Source: Psychrobacillus glaciei
GTDB taxonomy: Bacteria > Bacillota > Bacilli > Bacillales_A > Planococcaceae
Direction: 5' to 3'
Assembly: GCF_008973485.1 (NCBI RefSeq)
Contig: NZ_CP031223.1
Span: 868,001 to 932,000 of the forward strand
Length of the DNA stretch: 64,000 bases
Part shown: in pieces, positions 1 through 7,724 of the stretch
Position numbering within the stretch: the stretch's first letter is position 1
Layout: each line of letters opens with the position of its first letter
Made by a program: the position numbers and the translations under genes
The notes under the pieces: generated by a model
The model's database searches: none
Told to the model about the DNA's origin: nothing
What the model saw: the letters and a program-made list of their open reading frames with translations, nothing else

Positions 1-714
1 GCGATTGTAGGACAAAATGGTGCTGGGAAAACGACTGCGGTTAAATTAATGAACGGATTATTGAAACCTACAACAGGTACAGTTTCAGTCGGTGATTGGG
101 ATACAAAAGATCACACGACAGCACAAGTTTCAAGAAAGGTAGGCTATGTATTCCAAAATCCAGACGATCAAATATTCCATAATGATGTGGAATCCGAAGT
201 ACGTTTCGGTCCAAAAAATATGGGATTTGATCCAGACCGAGTAGACGAACTAACTAATTGGGCTATGCAACTATGTGGGATATCCGAATTTGCTGAAGAA
301 AACCCATATAATTTACCGTATTCTGTTAGAAAGTTTGTGACAATCGCATCCGTATTAGCAATGGATTCAGCTATTATTATTTTAGACGAACCTACTGCTG
401 GACAAGATAAAATAGGATTACAAGTTTTAGGGAATTTACTGCAAGTGTTAGAGGAAAAGCAAAAGTCAGTTATTACCATTACACATGATATGGAATTTGT
501 AACGGATTATTTTACACGAATTGTAGTAATGGCGAACCGACAACTAGTAGCAGATGATAACGCGCAACATATTTTTTATAATACAGAAGTTTTGGAAAAG
601 AGTATGTTAAAACCGCCCGCTGTTGCTCAGATGGCAAAATTACTTGGTTTCCCTCCAGGAATTTTATTGAAAAGTCAATTAATCCAAGCGATTAAAACAA
701 ACAGTGTGAAATGA
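1..714 (+). CDS. ECF/ABC transporter ATPase, C-terminal part (5' end outside window)
   Basis: ATP-hydrolysing subunit of an importer, most like the ATPases of energy-coupling-factor (ECF/CbiO) systems. The reading frame is open at base 1. Visible motifs are Walker A (GQNGAGKTT) at the very start, a Q-loop (FQNPDDQ), Walker B (IIILDEPTAGQD) and the H-loop (ITHD). The signature that is normally LSGGQ reads PYSVRK, so it is degenerate; this is seen in the second nucleotide-binding half of fused or paired ECF ATPases, so the missing 5' part may carry another ATPase domain. Ribokinase begins 18 bp downstream, suggesting import of a ribose- or nucleoside-derived substrate, which is inference from context only. 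Confidence 0.85.
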   Translation, partial: AIVGQNGAGKTTAVKLMNGLLKPTTGTVSVGDWDTKDHTTAQVSRKVGYVFQNPDDQIFHNDVESEVRFGPKNMGFDPDRVDELTNWAMQLCGISEFAEENPYNLPYSVRKFVTIASVLAMDSAIIILDEPTAGQDKIGLQVLGNLLQVLEEKQKSVITITHDMEFVTDYFTRIVVMANRQLVADDNAQHIFYNTEVLEKSMLKPPAVAQMAKLLGFPPGILLKSQLIQAIKTNSVK

Positions 715-732
715 AAGGAGGCGGAACTAGTT

Positions 733-1644
733 ATGAATATAACTGTCGTAGGGAGTACCAATATGGACCTTGTATATCGTGTTCCCCATATTGTTAAAGC
801 TGGTGAAACGTTGCACAGTACACAACATGAACTGTTCTTTGGTGGAAAAGGTGCAAACCAAGCGGTGACTGCTGGACAATTAGGAGCCGAAGTTAACTTT
901 ATAGGAAACGTTGGTGTAGACGACTTTGGTGAAAAAGTGAAACGTAACTTGCAGGAAAAACGGGTAAATACAACCGCCATAAGAACAGTTGGATTAACGG
1001 GGCAAGCAATTATTCAAGTTGCCGATTCCGGGGAAAATTCAATCGTTCTATTTCCTGGTACAAATTTCCTTGTTTCAACCGAACAAATTGAAGCTAGTAA
1101 AGAAATAATTGAAAGCAGTCAAGTCTTGCTTTTACAATTGGAAATTCCGATACCTACAGTCGAGCTTGCTGCTAATATTGCACAATCAACAGGTGTACAT
1201 ATCATATTAAACCCTGCTCCTGCTCAAAAATTAAGTGATTCTTTATTGAGTAAAGTTTCCATATTAACTCCAAATGAAACGGAGTTAGAAGTACTAACTG
1301 GGTTGAAAACGGAAACCGACGAAGATTTATTGCAAGCATGTTCCTTATTACTAAAAAAAGGTGTAGGAGCAGTAGTCGTCACTCTAGGTGAAAAAGGTGC
1401 TTTTTACATGAATGAACAGGAGCATGGACGAGTGCAAGCAAAAAAAGTAGAAGTGAAAGATACAACCGGCGCTGGAGATGCATTTAATGGTGCGTTGGCG
1501 GTTGCTATATGTCAAGGGAAATCATTAAAAGACAGTATTGTATACGCATCTAATGTTGCTTCTTATGTTGTGACACAAATGGGTGCACAACCGATTTTTC
1601 CTGTCTCTGTGCCACAAATAAATACGGACTGTTCTGACAATTAG
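733..1644 (+). CDS. rbsK: Ribokinase
   Basis: PfkB-family sugar kinase of 303 aa, the usual ribokinase length; predicted to phosphorylate D-ribose to ribose 5-phosphate in the cytoplasm using ATP. The N-terminal signature (FFGGKGANQAV, about residues 35-45) binds the sugar, and the C-terminal signature DTTGAGDAFNG carries the catalytic base Asp249. The ATG is preceded by a strong AAAGGAGG site that starts just after the ABC ATPase stop codon, so the two genes are probably cotranscribed and act in one uptake-and-phosphorylation route. Other PfkB kinases (for example for nucleosides) cannot be fully excluded, but the N-terminal motif GSTNMDLV is typical of RbsK. Confidence 0.9.
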   Translation: MNITVVGSTNMDLVYRVPHIVKAGETLHSTQHELFFGGKGANQAVTAGQLGAEVNFIGNVGVDDFGEKVKRNLQEKRVNTTAIRTVGLTGQAIIQVADSGENSIVLFPGTNFLVSTEQIEASKEIIESSQVLLLQLEIPIPTVELAANIAQSTGVHIILNPAPAQKLSDSLLSKVSILTPNETELEVLTGLKTETDEDLLQACSLLLKKGVGAVVVTLGEKGAFYMNEQEHGRVQAKKVEVKDTTGAGDAFNGALAVAICQGKSLKDSIVYASNVASYVVTQMGAQPIFPVSVPQINTDCSDN

Positions 1645-1811
1645 CAACGATTCAGGACAGGTCTGTCGATTGGCCAAAAATGACCAGTAAATTACCGCTT
1701 AACTTTATCTATGCAGCATCTATTTAAACTAGCATCGCTCTTATTAAAGCGGGCAAGGAACACATTGTTTGTGTAATGCGGCTTAAAGATGTTCTATTAA
1801 GTGACCGCTAA

Positions 1812-1960
1812 GATTTTCGCTGCAGGGCGGACGCTTTCCGCCGGGTGAGCGATGAGCCATCGCCGACGCTACGCGTTCGCCTGCGATGGCTCATCTGTCT
1901 CACTCTTCCGGCCGGAGTCGCCGCCCTTTCGCTTCAATCCCATAGGTGCCTTGCTATCTA
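1812..1960 (+). repeat. GC-rich interspersed repeat, copy C1
   Basis: A GC-rich block in AT-rich surroundings carrying GACGCTTTCCGCCGGG at one end and GGAGTCGCCGCCCTTTCGCT at the other. Inside is a perfect 13-bp inverted repeat (GATGAGCCATCGC at 1851-1863 and its complement at 1883-1895). Related copies are at 2270-2355 (opposite strand), 4848-5045 and 41690-41800 (degraded). The flanks of C1 and the 4.9 kb copy are also alike (CTAAGATTT before, TTGCTA..TAACT-like after). No coding potential; probably a non-autonomous repeat common in Bacillaceae. Confidence 0.7.
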
Positions 1961-2269
1961 ATTCAGTCTCGTCGCACTACAGCAAAGGTATCCACTTTTT
2001 ATATATGTATATAATTGTCCAATAAATCATGCGAAATATATGGATAGTTCGCACTTAATAAGTCTTATCTCATATCATGCCAAATAAAAGCTGTATATTG
2101 AGACAATGGTAGCGTTCAGCAGCCAGTTTGTCGCTCTTGTGATAGTTTTTGTCACGTTCACCATGTGATTTGTCGCATTCATCCATTTTATGGATTTTAT
2201 CTTTGTAAAAACATTACATAAAGTCGGATTTAGCGCGGCGGTAAATTGCATTTGCGACGAGCTCGCGCA

Positions 2270-2355
2270 GGAGCATGAGACTCCTAAGGGAATAGCGTAA
2301 GCTGAAGACCCCGCAGCGCAGCGAGGAGGCTGGGGCAATGCCCGCGGAAAGCGAA
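2270..2355 (-). repeat. GC-rich interspersed repeat, partial copy C2 (inverted)
   Basis: The reverse complement contains CGCTTTCCGCGGGC followed by a run rich in GCCTCCTCGC and GGGGTCTTC, matching the left end of the C1 family. The match stops before the GAGTCGCCGCC end, so this is a partial copy in the opposite orientation, about 330 bp from C1. Confidence 0.6.
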
Positions 2356-2540
2356 TACCAGAGCGCTAAATCCAGGTGGTTACTATTTAGATTACATGTT
2401 GCGCACTATATAAAAAATCCGTTCTATTTTACGCGTAATAAAAATCCGCTGTGTACCCCAATTTGTACCTTCATCCAAACCGAAACGAAACAAAACAAAC
2501 AAATCCTAACGAAGATTTTAATGCTTTCCTTGCAAGTATT

Positions 2541-2640
2541 TTGTGTAACAAAGTGGTTAATCAACAGGCGTAAATTCAGGATTCTTTACAACAACAAATA
2601 CCTCCTACACTCAATGGATATAGTGTAGGAGGTATTTGGT
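2541..2640 (+). repeat. Hairpin repeat family A, copy A1
   Basis: A perfect 16-bp inverted repeat, AAATACCTCCTACACT at 2596-2611 and its complement at 2622-2637, preceded by TTCAGGATTCTTTACAAC. The same stem and the same upstream wording recur at about 10.1, 13.6, 15.1 and 16.5 kb, always in this orientation. It could act as a terminator-like structure but does not follow a gene here, so it is better seen as an interspersed repeat. Confidence 0.7.
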
Positions 2641-2682
2641 TTTATTGAAGTATAATGCTTTATATAAGATTGTTAGAGCCGT

Positions 2683-3225
2683 TTACTTACCATCCTCGAA
2701 ACTAGCTTTGGTGTTGTCTTGGAATGTGATTTCCATATCGAATTTTACATAATCTTTCTCAAGATCGAACACATCGAGTGCCTGCTGAATTGCATCCTCT
2801 TTTGATGTATCCTTGGAGATTGTCAGTTTTTTAAGTCTAGGATAAATTTCATCAAACGCTTCCTGCCCTTTCAAGTTAACATTGTTCAACTCGTCTTCCA
2901 GTTTCGCTTCGACTATTCCGTTATCCTGTTCGATTTCAAGCTCATATTCTTTATTCTTTCCGTAATCGACTTCCAGTTCGAACTCTGCATAATCCAACTC
3001 GTCCATGTTTTGCTTCATAGACGTACCATCGTCCCCAAGTGTAACGGAAGAACCGCTCCCTGTTGTAGTACTATCCGATGTATCTGTGCCGTTCGTCATT
3101 CCGGAATCTGTAGTAGTAGAGGTATTTTCCGTTCCATTATTGTCTGCATTTGGATTACTACCGCACGCACCTAGTAGCAATGCAGTTGCAAGCATAGTTC
3201 CTGCTAGTGATGTTGTTTTTCTCAT
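2683..3225 (-). CDS. YusW-family lipoprotein
   Basis: Secreted lipoprotein of 180 aa and unknown biochemical role. The start chosen is the ATG at 3225, which has a GGAGGA ribosome binding site, rather than the longer open frame. The N-terminus is a lipoprotein signal (MRKTTSLAGTMLATALLLGAC) with the lipobox ending in the cysteine that would be lipidated. A Thr/Ser/Asn/Gly-rich spacer of about 55 residues follows, then a YusW-type domain with the pattern FELEVDYG, LEDELNNV, GQEAFDEI and KLTISKDTS. B. subtilis YusW is also a lipoprotein of unknown function. It stands alone; its promoter region is where the IS3-family element inserted, 75 bp upstream. Confidence 0.8.
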   Translation of the reverse strand: MRKTTSLAGTMLATALLLGACGSNPNADNNGTENTSTTTDSGMTNGTDTSDSTTTGSGSSVTLGDDGTSMKQNMDELDYAEFELEVDYGKNKEYELEIEQDNGIVEAKLEDELNNVNLKGQEAFDEIYPRLKKLTISKDTSKEDAIQQALDVFDLEKDYVKFDMEITFQDNTKASFEDGK

Positions 3226-3339
3226 GTTGTATTCCTCCAGTTGTCTTATTGTTATCCTATGTACTATTCCCGATTCGTGGGAATTCAAACGCGTCCCTGT
3301 AGTCTAGCCCCTATTTTATGGACAGTGTAGAATTGTGCA

Positions 3340-4191
3340 TTAGCTAGCTGAATGTTTTAACTTTAAATAAGCTGCTGGACTTAAATAACCCAGTCTTTTT
3401 TGACCACGGTTTTCGTTAAAATATGCAATGTATAAGAGTAAATCTTTCTTTACCTGTTTGGCATTGTCTGTGGCATACAAGTGCGGGAATTCTGTCTTTA
3501 AATGCGAAAAAAAGCTCTCAATTACAGCGTTATCCCAGCAGTTTGCCTTCCGAGACATACTTGGTGAAAATTGGAGTTTCTTGGCAAGATTTTTATACTT
3601 AAAAGACTTATAGACACTTCCTTGATCAGAGTGAATGATGACGTTTGTTAAGTCGGGCAACTTTCTCGTTTTCATTGCTTGTTTAACAGTAGTTTCTACC
3701 AGGTTTGCAGTTGGACTATCGCTCATTTCAAATGCAATAATCTCTCGATTACAAAGATCCATGATTGCAGAAACGTAAAATTTTTCTTCTTCCACAGTAA
3801 TCTCAGATAGATCGGTAACCCATTTACGATTGGGCAGCGAAGCATCAAAATCGCGATTAAGAAGGTTTGGATATACCCATTCAGATTGTGCATCTTTCTT
3901 AGACTGGAAGTATTTCTTAACACGAATTTTAGATTTGATATTCATCTCATTCATTAAACGTGATACTCGTTTGTGATTAATTATATGATTATGATTCTCT
4001 TTCAGTTCACCGGCAATTTGTTTCACACCAATGGTGCCGCCAGTAAAATCATATAAGCTTTGAATGACCTTACTATCAATTTGATCTCGCTCAGAAAGAG
4101 ATTTTTGAGGCTGCACAATATAGTTGTAATATCCACTGGTTGATACTCTTAGTGCTTTACAAAGTATAGTTACTGGATAATCCTTTCTCAA
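3340..4191 (-). CDS. IS3-family transposase OrfB (DDE integrase domain)
   Basis: Catalytic half of the transposase, 283 aa as an open frame. The N-terminal part (LCKALRVSTSGYYNY) is the HTH_21-type region and the C-terminal part is an rve integrase fold. The DDE triad is visible: Asp127 (WVTDLSE), Asp189 (IIHSDQG) and Glu225 (CWDNAVIESFF). The frame opens upstream of the TTG at 4191 and reads KKCFEAVTALRK in the -1 frame relative to orfA, so the functional product is probably an OrfAB fusion made by -1 frameshifting at a run of six A and a G inside the end of orfA. All key residues are intact, so the element may be active. Confidence 0.9.
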   Translation of the reverse strand: MRKDYPVTILCKALRVSTSGYYNYIVQPQKSLSERDQIDSKVIQSLYDFTGGTIGVKQIAGELKENHNHIINHKRVSRLMNEMNIKSKIRVKKYFQSKKDAQSEWVYPNLLNRDFDASLPNRKWVTDLSEITVEEEKFYVSAIMDLCNREIIAFEMSDSPTANLVETTVKQAMKTRKLPDLTNVIIHSDQGSVYKSFKYKNLAKKLQFSPSMSRKANCWDNAVIESFFSHLKTEFPHLYATDNAKQVKKDLLLYIAYFNENRGQKRLGYLSPAAYLKLKHSAS

Positions 4192-4196
4192 GGCCG

Positions 4197-4541
4197 TTAC
4201 GGCTTCGAAGCACTTCTTTTTTCGTTCTCCTTGAGAAAGGCCTGGAACTTTTTTAAGATCTCATTTTGTATCAATTGCTCCTTATACTTCTTTTCAATAT
4301 CTCTTAATCGGTTTAGTTCTTCTGTATGTTCAATCAAATCTGATTTCTCATAGTGTGAGTGAAGTGCATCTTCTCCATGTTCTCTGTATAGTTTCAACCA
4401 CCCTGTCAATGAATTAATATGAATTTCCATTTCGTCCGCGACATCTTGCCTGTTACGTTTTTTCAGACGTACTTCATTCACTGCAAATAACTTTTGTTCA
4501 TATGTGAGTTGACGTTTTTTTGTTTTCTTTCGAATGTTCAT
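4197..4541 (-). CDS. IS3-family transposase OrfA (DNA-binding)
   Basis: HTH protein of 114 aa that binds the insertion-sequence ends. The start used is the ATG at 4541, with GAGAGGGG upstream; the longer open frame extends into the inverted repeat and is unlikely. The N-terminal half is a helix-turn-helix (EQKLFAVNEVRLKKRNRQDV, then a second helix pair ending GWLKLYREHG), and the C-terminal third is a coiled coil (EELNRLRDIEKKYKEQLIQN). The end of the frame contains AAAAAAG, a likely site for -1 slippage into orfB. Confidence 0.85.
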   Translation of the reverse strand: MNIRKKTKKRQLTYEQKLFAVNEVRLKKRNRQDVADEMEIHINSLTGWLKLYREHGEDALHSHYEKSDLIEHTEELNRLRDIEKKYKEQLIQNEILKKFQAFLKENEKRSASKP

Positions 4542-4847
4542 GATTATGCCCCTCTCAAATCGTTGTATTTGCACAATTATAACACTCCATGTGTCCATTA
4601 TAAGGGGGTCGACCACTGTGTCACGAAAAATTCTGCACTATTCTGATGATTAACTACAATTCAATAATGAATATTATGTATGTAAAACCAAAACCATTTA
4701 AGAAATCTAATATGATGCCGTTTATCACGTCTGTTATTTAACTATTTTCTTACATTTTAGTAAAAAGGGTTAATAGAATTCATTTGCATTTACAGGTTTT
4801 CGGTTTACTTTGGACACTTTAGAAATAGTGCGACTAAGTAAACTCTA

Positions 4848-5045
4848 AGATTTCCGCTCTAGGCAGATGCTTTCCGCGGGGGGGAGCGATGAGCCAGCAC
4901 CGTCGTATGCGCACCGCTTGTGATGGCTTATCCATCTCCGAGGAATGAAGAATAAGAGCGCCACATCGTGTGGTAACGTCTTCGTGACCAACATCCTGTT
5001 GACCTCCGTCTAGAGTCGCCGCCTGCCGCTCCAATCCAATGACAT
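4848..5045 (+). repeat. GC-rich interspersed repeat, copy C3
   Basis: Matches copy C1 at both ends (GATGCTTTCCGCGGGG, GAGCGATGAGCCA, GAGTCGCCGCCTGCCGCT) but carries roughly 65 extra bases in the middle, between the dyad and the GAGTCGCCGCC end. The 66-codon open frame on the opposite strand is just this repeat. Confidence 0.65.
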
Positions 5046-5575
5046 TTGCTAGCTAACTAGTTTGATTATCCTACTAAATTAAGGGATATGCTCAACAGTG
5101 AAATAGTGCACCATTAATAGGAACCTCTCATGCCAAGTAAAAAGCTTTACTAAAAGATGTTTTCCGCGATTGGAATAGGTTTTGTCGCTTTCAAAGGGTA
5201 GTATGTCGCGTTCATAAACTGTTATGTTTCACACAGCTATTTATTGGCTTTCTTTTTTAGAAAATGAGGATACTTATTGCCGGGGCGCAGCTCGAGTTGG
5301 CTCATGCAAGGTACGCCAAGTACGGAGGCATACTGCGCACTATTTCTAAAATATAATTTGTTGGTTGACTTTAGTTAATTCATCTATGTTATTGGGAATA
5401 ATTAGCTAGTCAACAGACGTGGCCTTTTATATACTCGAGAGAATGGGGAGTTTTGCAATAAAAAAGAACTACTCTGAAAATTAGAAGCGATTTGAATAGT
5501 AGGAAACATAGGTAGAAACACAAAAATAATTCTTACCGCACTATAGTTTTTACCGATTCAAGTCAAATAAACGCA

Positions 5576-5607
5576 CAAATGCCCACCTTTCAGTAGGTGG
5601 GCATTTG
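5576..5607. terminator. Hairpin, probable terminator of the minus-strand operon
   Basis: Perfect 12-bp stem CAAATGCCCACC / GGTGGGCATTTG with an 8-nt loop, 85 bp beyond the stop of the carboxymuconolactone-decarboxylase-like gene. The T run is weak on either strand. Confidence 0.6.
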
Positions 5608-5691
5608 GTAGTATTTAGCTGGTTTCACTTAAAATTTTCCCATTCTAGCAGAAGAGCTGTAGCCCAACTTAGATTAGAAACACTCGAACCA

Positions 5692-6066
5692 TCATTCTGT
5701 TTCTTTAAAAATCTCCCCGGCTATTCCCATTGCCTGAACGGCTTTTGGGAACCCGACGTAACCGATACAGTGGATGATGATCTCGATAATTTCTTCTTTT
5801 GTAAGTCCAACTTTCAGGGCTCCATGTAAGTGAACTTTAAGCTGATCGAAAGCTCCTTGAGTGATCAGTGTTGTGATTGTAACAATTTCTCGTTGAGCGA
5901 GAGAAAGGGTTTTTCTAGAGTAAAGATCTCCAAAGCCAAAAGCTACAATCATTTCCCATAAATCAGGAGAAATATTTTTCATTTCTTTCATTCCATTACG
6001 TACTTCTTGTGGAAATAATTCTTCCATTGTACGTAAACCGGATGCATATCGCGTGTTGTTTTCCAT
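5692..6066 (-). CDS. Carboxymuconolactone decarboxylase family protein
   Basis: Small all-helical protein of 124 aa of the CMD/AhpD superfamily. The ATG at 6066 follows a good GGGGAGG site that sits at the end of the upstream TPP-enzyme gene; a longer version would overlap that gene. The core SLAQREIVTITTLITQGAF and the HLHGALKVGLTKEEIIEIII segment, followed by HCIGYVGFPKAVQAM, are typical of 4-carboxymuconolactone-decarboxylase-like proteins. It lacks the CxxC peroxidase motif of AhpD, so a redox role is unlikely. Last gene of an apparent operon with a TPP enzyme and a c-di-GMP protein. The substrate is not predictable. Confidence 0.8.
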   Translation of the reverse strand: MENNTRYASGLRTMEELFPQEVRNGMKEMKNISPDLWEMIVAFGFGDLYSRKTLSLAQREIVTITTLITQGAFDQLKVHLHGALKVGLTKEEIIEIIIHCIGYVGFPKAVQAMGIAGEIFKETE

Positions 6067-6067
6067 A

Positions 6068-7702
6068 TTATTGCCTCCCCATAGTTGGTGGTATTTCGTT
6101 TTCATCTACTATTACTTCAATCACGATCGGTTTGCTGGTTTCTTCAATCTTATGTAATGCTTCTATAATACTATCAGATAAATCAAAAGGGGTGTAACAC
6201 GTATATGCTTCCAGTCCCATAGATTCGGCAAAGCGGGCTACATTGAGCGGAGTCTCATAAACTCCACCGATAGACGTGCCAATCATTTTTTGCATTCCTT
6301 TTTCCACCATGTCTAATCGTCCATTATTCAACACGATGAACAGGACAGGGGAGTTATAATTATATGCCGTTGAAAGTTCCGTGCCGTGCATGAACATACA
6401 TCCATCTCCAACTAAGCACACAATCGTTTCTTCAGGGGCTGCTAGTTTTGCTCCTATGGAATAGCCAATTCCGTTACCCATTGCACCGAATATATCATCA
6501 AAGTAAAAAGTCCCAGGCTTGTAAATGTCAAAGTATTTGATACCGTAAAAAGAGTGGCTTCCATCATCTCCGAAAATAATCGTTTCCTCTGGAAGTGCAT
6601 ACCGCATCGCTCGTAATACTTGAACTGCAGACATTCGCTCTCCTGTTTCATTTTCATGAAGCGGTACCCGCTCGATATGTGTTAAAAATGATTCGCTATT
6701 GGTTTTCGGTATATCCTTTAAAATAGCTGTCAGATTCGCTTGTATGTCGCCTAGTATCGGGGTAGTTGGTACTAGGATAGATTTCCCGATAAAGGTTGGG
6801 TCATAATCGAAGTGAACGATATGCTCCGGATACATTGCTTCCGATAATCCGGCGATTGACATATCACTTAGTTTTGATCCGATGACAAGGAGCAGGTCCA
6901 CCTTCTCATGAAAGTATTCTGTTGCTTCGGTAGTACCACCCAATCCAAATGCACCTAACGAAAGCGTATGATTGGAAGGAAATGCCCCTTTTCCTCCTGG
7001 TGTTGTAATGACAGGGATGTTCCAATGCTCGGCAAGATGCTGTACTTCTCCGTAAGCTTTACTGGAATGAACTCCTTTTCCTAGGAATAGAAGTGGGCGT
7101 TTGGCTACATTTAATTTATCGATAACTTCACTCGTTATAGGTGAAATCATTTCATAGGATACTGGTAACTCCAATTGGAATGGCTCGATCTGTTCTAACA
7201 GAATATCAAATGGGATGGACAGGTGCACAGGTCCTTTGACACCTGAGCATGCTTTTTCAATCGCATGTTGCAGGTAAGGCTGTAGCATATCCGCCCGTTC
7301 TACCCGTGCACTAAATTTCGTTACAGACTTAAACATTTCTACAAGATCAGCACCAAATATGCTGGAATCCTGACCCATTGCTTTTCCGGTATCTTTCATC
7401 GAAGGGTGGCCTGTAATGATTAATAATGGTACATTAGAGGCTTTTGCCTGGCCAGCAGCTGTAAGCATATTTGTCCCACCTGGTCCAGAAGTGCCGACTG
7501 CGACCCCGATTTTCTGATTCATTAATGCATAGCCTGAAGCTTCAAATCCTGCTGCTGCTTCGTGTTTACTTAATACAAATTCCATATCATGGCGCAATAT
7601 CTCGAATAATATAGGAGATATTGCCTTTCCTGGAATACCAAAAATATGATCGATTCCCCAATGTTTAAAATTCGCTACTAATACGGATGAAGTCGTTTTC
7701 AT
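6068..7702 (-). CDS. Thiamine-diphosphate-dependent enzyme (acetolactate synthase/benzoylformate decarboxylase-like)
   Basis: Cytoplasmic 2-keto-acid-processing enzyme of 544 aa with the three-domain fold of the acetolactate synthase/decarboxylase group. The N-terminal Pyr domain has the catalytic Glu48 (SKHEAAAG) and the conserved GTSGPGGTNML. The central domain is about residues 190-325. The PP domain has the GDG...NN diphosphate/metal motif at 432-460. It is not a clear IlvB: it has no small-subunit partner and differs from IlvB around the active site. It starts at ATG 7702 with a GGGAG site, 22 bp after the GGDEF-EAL gene and 1 bp before the start codon of the CMD-like gene, so the three form an operon. 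Decarboxylase, synthase or oxalyl-CoA-type activities remain possible. Confidence 0.85.
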   Translation of the reverse strand: MKTTSSVLVANFKHWGIDHIFGIPGKAISPILFEILRHDMEFVLSKHEAAAGFEASGYALMNQKIGVAVGTSGPGGTNMLTAAGQAKASNVPLLIITGHPSMKDTGKAMGQDSSIFGADLVEMFKSVTKFSARVERADMLQPYLQHAIEKACSGVKGPVHLSIPFDILLEQIEPFQLELPVSYEMISPITSEVIDKLNVAKRPLLFLGKGVHSSKAYGEVQHLAEHWNIPVITTPGGKGAFPSNHTLSLGAFGLGGTTEATEYFHEKVDLLLVIGSKLSDMSIAGLSEAMYPEHIVHFDYDPTFIGKSILVPTTPILGDIQANLTAILKDIPKTNSESFLTHIERVPLHENETGERMSAVQVLRAMRYALPEETIIFGDDGSHSFYGIKYFDIYKPGTFYFDDIFGAMGNGIGYSIGAKLAAPEETIVCLVGDGCMFMHGTELSTAYNYNSPVLFIVLNNGRLDMVEKGMQKMIGTSIGGVYETPLNVARFAESMGLEAYTCYTPFDLSDSIIEALHKIEETSKPIVIEVIVDENEIPPTMGRQ

Positions 7703-7724
7703 ACTGTCATTCTCCCTTTGTAAT

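Larger units (their letters stand above)
1645..2682. other. Repeat-rich intergenic region
   Basis: No credible gene. It contains two copies of a GC-rich interspersed repeat in opposite orientations and one copy of a hairpin repeat (listed separately), in otherwise AT-rich DNA. The short open frames here lie across the repeats and lack ribosome binding sites. Confidence 0.6.
3300..4615 (-). mobile_element. IS3-family (IS150-like) insertion sequence with 3-bp target duplication
   Basis: Element of about 1316 bp. The left end (TAGTCTAGCCCCTATTTTAT, then GGACA) and the reverse complement of the right end (TGGTCGACCCCCTTATAAT, then GGACA) form imperfect terminal inverted repeats, and both continue to an ATTGTGCA further in. 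The direct repeat CTG flanks it (3297-3299 and 4616-4618), as expected for IS3. Removing the element plus one CTG gives GTCCCTGTGTCACGAAAAAT followed by ACTATTCTGAT, which matches sequence near 10030-10070, so the element landed in a copy of a local repeat. It carries orfA and orfB with all catalytic residues. Confidence 0.85.
4616..5691. other. Intergenic region with GC-rich repeat and hairpin
   Basis: No gene seen over about 1.07 kb. It begins with the continuation of the interrupted repeat (ACTATTCTGATGATTAAC), holds GC-rich repeat copy C3 and ends with a strong hairpin at 5576-5607. A short GC-rich stretch at 5280-5340 may be another repeat remnant. Confidence 0.55.

Noticed and set aside
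2338..2628. 96-codon open frame on the plus strand
   Set aside because: Starts inside the GC-rich repeat C2, ends in hairpin A1, has no ribosome binding site and no recognisable protein pattern.
4834..5034. 66-codon open frame on the minus strand
   Set aside because: Coincides exactly with GC-rich repeat C3; not conserved as protein in the other repeat copies.
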